NCBI GenBank assembly: GCA_016165875.1
Contig: JABBOT010000014.1
Span: 5,720,895-5,784,894 of the forward strand
From: Acanthopleura granulata
Taxonomy: Eukaryota; Mollusca; Polyplacophora; Chitonida; Chitonidae
Direction: 5' to 3'
DNA: 64,000 nucleotides
The notes beneath the pieces were generated by a model. That model was not told where the DNA came from, did not search any database, and saw only the letters and a list, made by a program, of their open reading frames with translations. This document shows positions 34,901-44,781 of the stretch, in pieces. Position numbers and translations under genes: made by a program. Numbering within the stretch: the first letter of the stretch is position 1; each line of letters begins with the position of its first letter.

Positions 34901-37900
34901 AAGTGCCAGATACGTTGCCGGACCTTGGCCTTGCCGATTGGGTTTCATTATGCTGGAAGGGCCAGATGAGTCCTTCACAAATAGATTCATTATGATAGAA
35001 GTGCTAGATTGGTACCCCGAATGGGGTTCATTAGGTATTAGATGCCTGCATGGTGGGTTTCCGGATTTTGGCCTTGCCGAATAGAGTTCATTATGTGGAA
35101 AGGGACAGCCCTAGTGGTTTCTGGAATTCATGTTTCTATGGTAGAATTAAAAGTTGGGATATCAGAATATTGATTTTTCAAATGAGTTTCCACGTGGTGG
35201 ATTTTGATAACGAGTATCACTGTCGTCTAATCCATTATTAAAAGAACATCACCAGAAAGGTTGGCAATTAAGATTTCCTGTGAATGGTGAAATTAATATA
35301 AACCAAGTGCTTATAGATTACGCTTGATATGAACGGATTTAGCAACTGAATTTGTTACTGACAACATTCCAGGTAGGTTTACTGGTATTGTATTCACAAC
35401 ACAAATTTCCATTAAGTACATGTTTTTTAACTGGTTGGAAGTTTTAAACCTCTAAATGTGGGTCTATACCAATAAACAAAAGGAGAGAATCAACTATGAA
35501 AAAGTTTTCGGAGGGTTTCCAAAATTTCCAAAATTCCATCCGAACGTCAATGAATGACTAAGTAAATAAATCTGTTTATCGACTTGTAAATAGTCTAATG
35601 AAGTGAATCAAGTCTTTTTCATATAGTATAACTTTGACCATACCTTTATCTGTTCTTTCTAACGCCAGGAGTGGCACCTCTTTGAACATGTTGACACGCA
35701 CGAGCCGGAAGGGTACGAGTCAGACATTGCCACCACGCTGACTCGTAGACCGGCTCTGTCCTTCACGTGCCAGGCGTCCCGTAAGATTGGATACTTCACG
35801 TGGAATGTGTTCCTTCTATTGGTAAATATCAACAGCTTTTTTATCCAATTAGAACTTGATCAGCAAGATAAAGACAAGATCCTACTGTGAGCAACAGACC
35901 GAACTGTCATTGTTAAAATATTGCGCTGGTAGCCTACTTTCTTATGTTTGAAAAGCAAAGGCGCAAAAAATGAAGTAGGCCAAATGGTCATAGTAGAGCG
36001 TTATGTAAGGATTATAGTTTTGTATTGCCTGTATTAACGTTCAGTGAAATGTGGTATGACCTATGCCAAACTTTGCCCATGTATTACATTGGCCCAGGCT
36101 CCACGCTTCGTACCGTCCTTTTTGTCGTCACATATTCGCTGTGGCCGTTAAACTTGAAGTACGGTGTATTGGTGGCCGAAATGACAATCTGCCAGAAATA
36201 TCAGTGGGAATTCTGAATGTAAGACGCAAGCGAATAGTTTGAAACTAAACCAACATCACAAACTGATGTGTTTTATCTCTGTATTCCGTGTCGATCCACT
36301 GTCGGTACCAGTCTTAAACTTAATTTTGCTTTTGAGTTTTAGATCGTTTTATCATTTAGCAAGACAAGAATATAGGCGTTGTTTTTCAGACTTTGTACCA
36401 AGAGTATGGTCCTTTTTCCAATATCTTGCTAAGAATAAGGATTTGGTTTTTCCAGAATCATGTTAAAATATGAGCTTTGTCATTCCGATATAATGCAGAG
36501 CATGGCCTTTAATTGTTTTTCCAATGTCATGTCAAAATATTACCTATGTTTCCCTGACCAATGTCATGTCAAGACTGCGGACTTTGCCAAGAAGGTGGAT
36601 TTTGCTTTTCCGATGCAATGCCAGGAATATGCACTCTCCCTGTCCGGTGAAATGCCAAGGATAAGAACTTTGCCTTTCCGATATAATGCCAAGAATATGG
36701 ACTTAGTTTTGCCGATGTTATACCAAGACTATGGACTGTATATTTCCAAGACACTTACAGTGTCAAAATGCCAAAAACATGTGCTACATTCTCGGAAAAA
36801 AATATTCCAGTATTGAAATGCACTGGTCAAATGAAACACATAAAAAGAGAGAGAGAGAGAGAAACCCAATTCTGTTAGCTCACCTTGTATCTTGAAGTTT
36901 AAGTCATTTTCCTTGTTGGTATCCTTTGCTTTTAATATATTCAATATTTTAAGGTCGTCTACTTTGCATATTTAGATTTTGGGGCTTTCCCTTTGTTCCT
37001 GCCAACGTTTCAATTTTCGCACACACATTCGCACACCTCACAGTGCAGCTTCCAACAACTGCAATTTTCTAGAACATTAACACACTATTTACAGTAAAAG
37101 TTTCCAAAACTGCATACTTTCGGACATACTCCCATGCTTCTAAGAGTCAAGTGCACCGTCCACATTCTTGGCCATGCCACCTCTTGGACACTTCTTGTAT
37201 ATGCCTCTTACCAGCGAGTTTAGCTAATGTGTTTGACGGATCACTTTGTTGCCTGTTATGGATAAATCTGTATTCTGCCTGTTATGTTTTGTTTACGGTT
37301 TTATCCAGACAAGTTTTCCCGTTTTTCTGTTTTCTAGGCGATAATATTCCTCATGCACATGTGTTCTTTCTCTGTGGCGAAGACAGCCTATAACGCCAGA
37401 CTGAGTTCCTCTTTTACAATGTTCCTTACCGCCATTGCATTCAAAGTGGCCCTCAACCAATACCTGCCGAGGATATCTTACCTAACTTACATGGTATGTG
37501 CACTGTTATCTCGGATACTACTTCATCTTTGTATATAGCAAGTATATCCCCTCTCGCTGATATGGCGAGCAGCATGTTATCTCAGATACTATTTTAGCAT
37601 TGTACATATAGCCAGTATATTATGGTGAGCAGTGTAGGATATCTGAGATACTGCTTCAACACTGCTACATAGCAAAGTATATCCTATCTCACTTTTGGTG
37701 AGCAGCGTAGGTTATCTCAGATAATGCCTCAATATTGTACCTTTCTAGCATATCCTGTCTCACGTATATGGTGAGTATCGTAGGCTGTCCCAGATTATAC
37801 TTCAGCATTGGCTATGCCACCGAATATATCCTATCTCACTTTTATAGGGTGAGTACTTTAGGTAATTCTGAGATCATGATACTTCGACATTGTGCCCACT

Positions 37901-40900
37901 GAGTGTATCTTATCTCACGTGTATGGTGAGTACTGCAGGTTATCTCAGATAATACCTCAACATTGTGCCTACCGAGTATATATCCTATGTCACTTATGTG
38001 GTGGCGATTACCACAGGTTCTATGCATAATCGTGAAGATAATTTTATTAATGAAACTGGTGTTTAGGAATTTGACATTTGATATTGGCTAACCAGTTAAA
38101 GACTGAACTGTGATTTGGATATTACGCACTACATGGTATGCACAATCCACTTGAACTGTGATTTGGATATTGCGCACTACATGGTATGCACAATCCACTT
38201 GAACTGTGATTTGGATATTGCGCACTACATGGTATGCACAATCCACTTGAACTGTGATTTGGATATTGCGAACTACATGGTATGCACAATCCACTTGAAC
38301 TGTAATTTGGATATTGCGCACTACATGGTATGCACAATCCACTTGAACTGTGATTTGGATATTGCGCACTACATGGTATGCACAATCCACTTGAACTGTG
38401 ATTTGGATATTGCGAACTACATGGTATGCACAATCCACTTGAACTGTGATTTGGATATTACGCACTACATGGTATGCACAATCCACTTGAACTGTGATTT
38501 GGATATAGCGCACTACATGGTATGCACAAACCACTTGAACTGTGATTTGGATATTGCGCACTACATGGTATGCACAATCCACTTGAACTGTGATTTGGAT
38601 ATTGCGAACTACATGGTATGCACAATCCACTTGAACTGTGATTTGGATGTTACGCACTACATGGTATGCACAATCCACTTGAACTGTGATTTGGATATTG
38701 CGCACTACATGGTATGCACAATCCACTTGAACTGTGATTTGGATGTTACGCACTACATGGTATGCACAATCCACTTGAACTGTGATTTGGATGTTACGCA
38801 CTACATGGTATGCACAATCCACTTGAACTGTGATTTGGATATTGCGCACTACATGGTATGCACAATCCACTTGAACTGTGATTTGGATATTGCGAACTAC
38901 ATGGTATGCACAATCCACTTGAACTGTGATTTGGATATTGCGCACTACATGGTATATGCACAATCCACCTGAACTGTGATTTGGATATTGCGAACTACAT
39001 GGTATATGCACAAACCACCTGAACTGTGATTTGGATATTGCTCACTGTAGATGCATGGTAGGCTTCCACCAGGGAGGCGTGCAAGTGTGTGCACCAAAAC
39101 TGGGATAGTTCCTCATAAAATTGCAAAAACGACCATGCACCAAACTGAGTGCTGTGATCATTTACATGAAAAGGGTATGGTGTTAAACAGCATTGTCAGA
39201 ATATGTCATATGTCATCTCCCATGCAGAAGGTTACTGCTCCTTGAACGGTGAAGGCACGAGTCTGAATCCAGTCGGCGCTGGATTGAATGCGACCTTATG
39301 TCACGATGTTTTCCGGTACATATACAGCCACTTCTTTTCCTCATAGTTCAAACCCATCTCACGCTGGCTTCCTCTCCGTTCAGGCGTGGGAAGGTCTGCC
39401 AGAAACTTGAGGATGGTCGTGGGTTCCCCCGGAGCTCTGCCCGGTTTCCTCCCACCATAATGCTGGCGGCCGTCGTGTAAATATTCTTGCGTACGGCGTA
39501 AAACAAAGACCAAATAAATAAACAAATATACCGGTATCCCACCAGGACTCTTACCTGCTCATCCAACTCGTCTTGATGGCCTTCGTGTGCGGATGGCACG
39601 CCACGGTGTCCCACCTGTCCACTACACAACTGACTGAACAGGTCATGGTTATTATCATCAGCATCATCTACGTCGTCTTCCAGGTCGTTTTCATCGCTGT
39701 CGTCTATTTTATCGTAAGTGAACAAAAGTGTCTTAAAGTATTGCCATGGTAAGATTTATGTATATGCCTACGGAGAAGCACACGTATGTCATTCTAGATC
39801 AGTAACATCTAATCAATAAAATCTAAATCAGCACATGGTGAACCTAATTCTGGTTACAAGCCATAGCGCCAGGTGGTGTGTAAGTTGCTATATTGGAACA
39901 GTCTGAAAACACAAACGGAAAAATGATGTCAGTGGAAAAAACAGGCCTGTGGGTTGATAAATCAAATCCATAATCCAAGGGAGAAAACTCTCCTGGCCAA
40001 AGTACGACTTCAGACCTCAAAAATGTTATACCTGTCTGAATATTTTGCATTCCCTGGATTATGTAAACGTGTCACCAACTTTTAATCCTGTAGTTTGCTA
40101 TTTCAATGTGTGTCGGAAGAGTGTTCACCATTTAGGCATGCGTTTCCATGAAACGTTAGAATAACGCCCTGTAACGGAGGTAAGGTGACAAGTGGCCGTA
40201 TTTCACCGATTGACGCGTCACCATTTGCCTAATAACACAATGGCAGTTGTGGCTTTACTCTCCACGATGTGGTACTTCAGGCCTATTTATAATATGTATT
40301 TTGTCGTATATAGCCGATGCCTCTTTCCCCGATAGTTTGGCAATTAGATTCCTTCGGTGTTGAGCGTAGCTGTAAAATTATTTACACATGTAAAATGAAT
40401 ACAAGTTAAATCGGATTTAAATTAATTTCGCCTGATTCTATTTTATCTGTTTTCAGCCTGGTAAGAAACGACGAGAAATCTACGCTAAGCACAAGGCTCA
40501 CAGACGATTTCTGCTGGTAAGTCACGTGACAGATATCGCATTAGTATTGCCGTGACTTACACGCTCCTCAAAACCTGTACACTATTTTTCAAATTCTTTG
40601 TACTTTTTAAAAGTGCTACTTACAATTTTTCATTTTTACAATGCCATTTAGTTTTATGAGTGGAGGAAACCGGGATGTCCGGGGAAAACCCCTCGATCAT
40701 TGGCTAGTTGCTCACGAACTACAGCTATACTTCTTTACATACTATGGAGGTTTGCTGGGAGACAGCTTATTTTTACCGAACGATAGACGGAGCAAATGGT
40801 CGTGAACACGGGCGTTATCAACCGATTATTGCCACGAGAGATCAGAACATCGAGCCATTTTATCAGTCAGCAATTCTTAAGTAACAGTAAAGTATTTGTT

Positions 40901-41157
40901 TATTTACTTGATTGGTGTTTTTCGCTGTGCTTAAGAATACTTCACTTATATGACAGCGGCCAGCATTGTTGTGGGAGGAAACCGGGCAGATACAGGGGGA
41001 GATCCACGACCATCAGCAGGTTGCTGGCAGATGGTCCCGCGGCCGCAGCAGTAAAATAAATACATCATCAGCAAATTGTCTAAGAACTTATGGTTTCCTG
41101 TTCTTTTTTGTTTTTTCTTTGCAGAGGAAGGCACCTTCGGCGTCCAGCTATGCCTAA
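25505..41157 (+). CDS. Cys-less (Pro-loop) pentameric ligand-gated ion channel subunit
   Basis: Nine exons join in frame from ATG to stop: 25505-25951, 32039-32176, 33287-33481, 34313-34420, 35669-35821, 37338-37493, 39546-39713, 40457-40516, 41125-41157, giving 485 residues. The fold is that of the nicotinic/GABA-A/GLIC superfamily. Residues 150-340 are the ligand-binding beta-sandwich (FNADVIIQARW at 173-183, WSP at 204-206, YFPFDCQ at 254-260). M1 is about 338-360, M2 368-388, M3 402-418, M4 431-455. Where animal receptors have the two Cys-loop cysteines there are E248 and L262; the FPFD motif remains, as in bacterial GLIC. M2 has Leu at 9', Ser at 2', Thr at 6', Lys at 15' and no Glu at -1', so ion selectivity cannot be called. 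The M3-M4 linker is about 12 residues, as in prokaryotic channels. Residues 1-149 form a hydrophilic extension without a signal peptide; the C-tail is basic. Ligand unknown. Confidence 0.9.
26225..26420 (+). repeat. Degenerate CATTCA-rich microsatellite
   Basis: Irregular repeats of TCATTCA/CACTCATTCATC in the channel gene's first intron. Confidence 0.75.
26484..26748 (+). repeat. Family-2 SINE copy
   Basis: CACTGAGAGATTAGAGCAAG, GTATAATGTGACTGAGTGGG, tail TTGTTGAGTACGACCTAAAA. The tRNA head is missing. Confidence 0.8.
27352..27595 (+). repeat. Family-1 SINE
   Basis: From CTACGTGGCCGAAATTTTAG (decayed A box) through B box CGCTGTGAGTTCAAGTCC to AAAACACCAATGAAATAAAG. Channel intron A. Confidence 0.85.
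27954..28160. repeat. Dispersed repeat R1, copy 2
   Basis: Matches 22437-22640 (GTGTCTAAAACATGTATATA, CCAAGTGTTTAATATCTGAT). In channel intron A. Confidence 0.8.
29150..29420. repeat. Dispersed repeat R2, copy 1
   Basis: Shares with 32720-32975 the order GTTCACATA...GTAAAATA, ATCAAAT.TCGCGTTTAGCT-like sequence and CTGAATTATTATCG.GTCATTGCAT. Confidence 0.7.
29385..29815. repeat. About 48-56-bp tandem repeat (GTTATTGTCATTGCATG type)
   Basis: Eight or nine diverged units in channel intron A, each with TTATTGTCATTGCATG, CATCACAATAAT and ACATTGCATGG-like parts. Confidence 0.8.
32039..32176 (+). CDS. Channel exon B: first beta-strands
   Basis: Residues 150-195: AHTQVFLRVTFRKVGQVDTV, then TETFNADVIIQARW. 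This is the beta1-beta2 region of the pentameric channel fold, with the family Trp at W183. Acceptor GTTAAAG, donor GAC|GTGCGT, phase 0. Confidence 0.9.
32720..32975. repeat. Dispersed repeat R2, copy 2
   Basis: Channel intron B. Matches 29150-29420 including AACACTGAATTATTATCGTA then TCATTGCATTATCC. Confidence 0.7.
33287..33481 (+). CDS. Channel exon C: WxP loop to Pro-loop
   Basis: Residues 196-260: SLGTTRVEWSPMLYIENTNS through MELDYFPFDCQ. The first AG of the double acceptor (TTTTAG at 33286) keeps frame; the second, six bases on, would delete two residues and also keep frame, so NAGNNNNAG-type alternative use is possible. Donor CAG|GTGAGG. Confidence 0.9.
33499..33675. mobile_element. 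MITE-like element, GGACCAATTTCACT termini
   Basis: Left GAGGACCAATTTCACT, right TAGTGAAGTGTGGCCCT are imperfect inverted termini around a TAAGTCGTACC-rich body. It starts about 18 bp after channel exon C. Confidence 0.65.
34313..34420 (+). CDS. Channel exon D
   Basis: Residues 261-296: NLTVTVASERSSEEITLSPD, then PLDPSYLHQGNFVDKQ. Leu262 sits where the second Cys-loop cysteine would be. Acceptor TTTCACAG, donor CAG|GTCTTT, phase 0. Confidence 0.88.
34585..35115. repeat. About 65-bp tandem repeat in channel intron D
   Basis: About eight units with GGACCTTGGCCTTGCCGATT, GGGTTCATTATG and AAGTGCCAGATGGG-like parts. Confidence 0.85.
35669..35821 (+). CDS. Channel exon E: loop C to start of M1
   Basis: Residues 297-347: EWHLFEHVDT..., then RPALSFTCQASRKIGYFTWN into M1. 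No vicinal cysteine pair, so not a nicotinic alpha-type loop C. Acceptor AACGCCAG, donor TTG|GTAAAT. Confidence 0.9.
36375..36775. repeat. About 45-60-bp degenerate repeat in channel intron E
   Basis: Units with TTTGCCTTTCCGATATAATG then CCAAGAATATGGAC recur about seven times. Confidence 0.8.
37338..37493 (+). CDS. Channel exon F: M1 end, M2 pore helix, M2-M3 loop
   Basis: Residues 348-399: AIIFLMHMCSFSV, AKTAYNA, then M2 from R368 (0') with L377 at 9', and YLPRISYLTYM in the M2-M3 loop, similar to the LPKTPYMTY segment of GLIC. Donor ACATG|GTATGT lies at the head of a tandem array. Confidence 0.92.
37490..38020. repeat. About 80-95-bp tandem repeat starting at channel exon F donor
   Basis: Six diverged units, each beginning ATGGTGAG/ATGGTATG and containing GTTATCTCAGATACT, TTCAGCATTGT and AGTATATCCTATCTCAC. 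The first unit starts at the exon-F splice donor itself (ACATG|GTATGT at 37489-37499). Confidence 0.85.
38105..39050. repeat. 48-bp satellite-like array, about 20 copies
   Basis: Units start GAACTGTGATTTGGATATTG and continue CGCACTACATGGTATGCACA then ATCCACTT. Eighteen units start every 48 bp from 38105 to 38921, then two 50-bp-spaced units (TATATGC variant). Copies differ by one or a few bases. 48 is a multiple of 3, which leaves long stop-free frames on both strands. Channel intron F. Confidence 0.97.
39345..39528 (+). repeat. Family-1 SINE ending 17 nt before channel exon G
   Basis: From TAGTTCAAACCC through GGCTTCCTCTCCGTTCAGGC to CAAATAAATAAACAAATA. The head is degraded. The exon-G acceptor at 39545 follows directly. 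Confidence 0.88.
39546..39713 (+). CDS. Channel exon G: M3 and M4
   Basis: Residues 400-455. M3 is SYLLIQLVLMAFVCGWH, the linker ATVSHLSTTQLTE, and M4 runs from QVMVIIISIIYVVF to VVYFI. The acceptor ATCCCACCAG stands about 20 nt after the end of a SINE tail. Donor ATC|GTAAGT. Confidence 0.92.
40457..40516 (+). CDS. Channel exon H: basic C-terminal tail
   Basis: Residues 456-475, PGKKRREIYAKHKAHRRFLL. Nine Lys/Arg in 20 residues directly after M4. Acceptor TGTTTTCAG, donor CTG|GTAAGT, phase 0. Confidence 0.85.
40894..41045 (-). repeat. Family-1 SINE, head missing
   Basis: Reverse-oriented, TTTATTTACTTGATTGGTGT to GCAGGTTGCTGGCAGATGG, in the last channel intron. Confidence 0.85.
41125..41157 (+). 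CDS. Channel exon I: last residues and stop
   Basis: Residues 476-485, RKAPSASSYA, then TAA. Acceptor TCTTTGCAG. An AATAAA hexamer stands far downstream at 42903; the 3' UTR end is not established. Confidence 0.82.
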   Translation, partial: RKAPSASSYA

Positions 41158-43641
41158 TTCCTCTTCAGCAAGAATCATTTGCATGGGCAGCGTTACCAGA
41201 CGATGTCCAAAATTTCGTCTCTTGGAACATTCGATGGACGATGTTTATCACGCCGTAAATATTTGTGAGTCTGCAACAACTCCTTTACACCAGTGTGATG
41301 CGGCATTTGGATCTGGTGACATTGACATCTTGGGGAACGATTGCAGAAACCATAGGCTTATCCACCATTTTGCGTAAAGCACGTGTTATAGAAGTCAATA
41401 TTGAACGCGTTTCCAAAGGTTTACTGGAAAATCATGCTTATAATTGGAAAGCTACAGCATTGTACCTGCTGTACTGGACAGGCTACACATACTGTTATGT
41501 GCATATATATATATATGAATAACGCAAATTTCAGGAGATCCCTTGTGTAGATCGCTATGGTTATCAAGTGGCCTCTGAACCCTTGCCTATAATTTGATAG
41601 TTAGAATCCGTAGTGGTCATGTTTGGATGGAAGGCTATACGTATTTACTGGACTGTCCCATTACCGTCATGACAATGGAAGCTGGGCGTCGAAACCGACA
41701 TGCGTATAAAAGCAGTAAACCAAAAAAGTCCATCTTTTTGTTGAAGAACTGTGACCCATTACCATCATATTTCAATGTCGAATACCTGGGTGGTCCCAAT
41801 ACCGTCATAGACGTAGATGGTCCATCTTTTTGTTGAAAAAAAGCTCATATTACCATCATATTATGTACGACAGGAGGTCTCTTACCGTTGATATCCTATT
41901 TTCCTGTAGATAAAGAAGTTATACTTTATCTACATATTGGTGTAGGCCTACGGGATCAACACATGGCGTATGACCCTTTTTCGTCCAATAGAAAATGGGT
42001 GCGACGTTATACAAGCCCTACACAAATATTAATAGATGATGACCAGGATTTTGATGTTGTTATTTGAGGTAGAACTGTCTATCAACCATTCCAACACAGC
42101 TGTCTCAACTTCTCAAAACTGAAGATTGCCACAGCGCAAGGAATATCATACTGTTTTCTCCTGTCAGTGGGAATTGTGTCGGTAAAGTAACGGATTTCAA
42201 TGAAATACATGTGCACGTTCCTATATACATATCACTAACACTTATGCGTAATAGATTTACAGATGTAGATGTGGAGAAAGTATCAATGTACATTCTATAT
42301 ATGCCTAGATCATGCAGAATTTCAGATTTCATCTGCAGATTCATCTTTTTGCTCACGCTTTGTGCCAAACCTATTATTATTGTTGTTGTTGTTGTTGAAA
42401 ATCCTTTACTATCTAAAGGAGCTCCGACTTGGCAAGGTACATCATACCATATTTAATTATTGTCCAGTTTACACCATCGTGAATATTCATGTCACCATTA
42501 CTAAAGACGTAACAACCAATACATTGCGTCAAACGGATTTGACTCCATCGAATCTATGGATTGGCCAAAACGACAGCATATTCAAATGAAGTGAAATTAT
42601 GAGCGTGATCGCTAGACATTTCCATCCGAAAGAAGTCGATCCAATGCAGTGTAAAACATCCTCTGAGAGACAGTGACGTGTAACAGAAAACGGCAAATTA
42701 AAAAAGAGTCGAGGTCTACAGCGCTTTGGCCGGCTTGTTTTAGGACAGTGTTAGTGACTCCCTTAGGGTCCGTACATTTTGTTACCTGCAAGAGTGTTTT
42801 TGTCCAAGATGTAGGCCTATACTCTGAAATGAGAAACTTCTAGGTCTGGGTATTGGGGATATTGCTATTAAATGCATATGATTTTTGTCTTCTGGCATTA
42901 ACAATAAACCGTCAAAACAAAGGAGGATGTTTTCGTCGGCGTTTGAGTTTGTACGGCAGCAACTTTATTCGGAATTGGATAAAATTTTTAGCACAGGTTG
43001 GCCTTGCGTTAAGGACCTGTACATGATATTTTGGTGATGATCCCATTTTCATGCATTTTTTTTTTTACCATTGACAGATTTATACAGTAATGCAGTATCG
43101 TCCCGTTGTCTAGAGTGCCACACTGTCTCACTCCCACACCTTGTTCAACAGGTCAAATGTTCAACCCCAAGAACCACGTGGCAGTTTCAAAATAAAATAA
43201 TAATATGAGTCGATATCCGCCTTTGTGTCTAAAAAGGAACATTATCTGGCTTCAACCTGAAACATACAATATTAATTTTTCATGACGAACGAAATTAATT
43301 GATCATTAATTGCCACAACCACAACACCATGCTTCGTGCCATTTCAAACTGAATCGAATCAAAACCATAACCTGAACATTAAAACCTTGGGCTTAGAAAA
43401 AAACGAAATTAGGACATGTTCTTAGCAGTTTTTCTTGCCTTGTAGTATGATTCACACTAAACATAGTCTGTGTAGAAACATAATTAACGTAGTGAACATG
43501 AAACATCATTTCACTTGACAATTTGTTATTTCTTGTCGTTTTTTTAATTACCCCGAGGTCAAGTCCTAATTTGTATTCACTGGATGTGAAATCGCCGGCT
43601 ATTCTGACACGGTGAATGGCAGTTCGAAGCGGTGACTATCT

Positions 43642-43733
43642 CACACCTAGCACACTCCTGATACAAAGTCTAGATGTACTAATAACACACACCTGAAATA
43701 ACGAAGAGTCTGGGGAGTGTGAATCTAGGTGTG
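43642..43733. mobile_element. MITE-like element, CACACCTAGC termini (second copy)
   Basis: Reverse-complement copy of 14201-14292: CACACCTAGCACACTCCTGA at the left, CTAGGTGTGCA at the right. Confidence 0.75.
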
Positions 43734-43750
43734 CAGTCCAAATCCCTGTT

Positions 43751-43859
43751 CCACAAAGCAATCGTAGGCTACGTTGATTGTAACTACCTTGGCTACCTAT
43801 CTCTTCAACAGGGGTTGTCACGGTAGTTACAATCAACGTAGTCTACGATTGCTTTGTGG
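43751..43859. mobile_element. Inverted repeat with 38-bp arms
   Basis: Arms 43751-43788 and 43822-43859 (CCACAAAGCAATCGTAG...ACTACC and its complement) pair with one mismatch around a 33-nt loop. Probably a small MITE. Confidence 0.9.
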
Positions 43860-43944
43860 GACGTGGGCCAGGTCTTCAGCAAGAGGAGTGATAACACACT
43901 TCTGCTCAAAAGCAAAAAGGAAAGACCTGTGAAATTTTTTTTTC

Positions 43945-44050
43945 ACTCATACGACACTGGTCAGGTTTATGGGTGAAAGTGACCGGGCGCCCTTGACCAG
44001 GTGGTCCCTACGTAATAACCCACCCAGCAGACACATCCGAACCTGCCGGC
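43945..44050 (-). repeat. Decayed SINE-like fragment
   Basis: TCACTCATACGACACTGGTC then GGTTTATGGGTGAAAGTGAC resembles the reverse family-1 middle. Confidence 0.5.
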
Positions 44051-44154
44051 TAGAGCTGAATTCCAGCTCGCGCTCTCGCTTGTCACTGCAGAAATCAGAA
44101 CAATGACCGAGGCAAGACGTACACCTGGGCAGAATGCCTGACATTGGTTTACAC

Positions 44155-44415
44155 AGCAGCATTTCCTTAAAACATGAACAATAGGCTTTTCCTGTCCATG
44201 CTGCTAAAAGTGATCCAGCCACTGGAGTATCATGCTCAATGACACCCCACCCAGTCACATTATACTGACGCCGTGCCGACCACTATAGTTTCCTTGCTCT
44301 AATCTCTCAGTGCTGTGCACCAAGCAATTTTTAACATCTTTGTTATGACCGGACCCGGGATTGATCCTAGATCTCCCGACCTCAAGGCCGATGCTCTAGC
44401 CACCAGGCCACCAAG
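44155..44415 (-). repeat. Family-2 SINE with tRNA-like head
   Basis: Read on the minus strand: head GGTGGCCTGGTGGCTAGAGC (A box), B box near GGATCAATCCC, then AATGTGACTGGGTGGGGTGT. This copy shows that family 2 is also tRNA-derived. Confidence 0.8.
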
Positions 44416-44734
44416 GCGGTTTGCAATAGAAATGAACTATTTTAAACGGACACTGCAGTCTGTTATGGCTGAGCTGTTGTAATAATGGATGATGGTCACG
44501 CAGACAGAAACACAACACATAACGGACGCAAGGATCAAAGGTCAGCCTTACAACATGAGCGGGTAAATGAACAGGACAGCTTTCAAGATCAAAGGTAAAA
44601 TGTTTTGAAAAAATGAAACATAATTTGGCACAAAATCAGTTCTCAGAGGTACAGTTTTACTATGTACATGTGTATATACATATTTTAATACAGAGATAAA
44701 TGAGCATATCAAGTATGATGAGGTCATGTAACCT

Positions 44735-44781
44735 TCATGAGATAGGAGCACCTTGTATTGTTACAACTAGCCTCCTGGACC
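44735..44781 (-). CDS. YjbQ-like exon 7 (last, with stop)
   Basis: Completes G136; SRRLVVTIQGAPIS then TGA. Acceptor TTTTTTTCAG. 47 nt including the stop. Confidence 0.9.

Larger units (their letters stand above)
41158..44734. other. Intergenic region between channel and YjbQ-like gene (convergent 3' ends)
   Basis: No supported gene. It holds 3' UTR sequence, a GTTGTT microsatellite near 42379, hairpin elements at 43642 and 43751, and SINE pieces at 43945-44415. 41160-43600 otherwise shows nothing recognisable. Confidence 0.7.

Noticed and set aside
38088..39011. Long open frames (307 and 285 codons) on both strands
   Set aside because: They are the 48-bp array read in phase; both strands are open because the unit has no stops and a length divisible by 3. 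The region lies within the channel's intron F.
38105..39050. CRISPR array
   Set aside because: The units are contiguous tandem repeats without unique spacers, in a eukaryotic intron.
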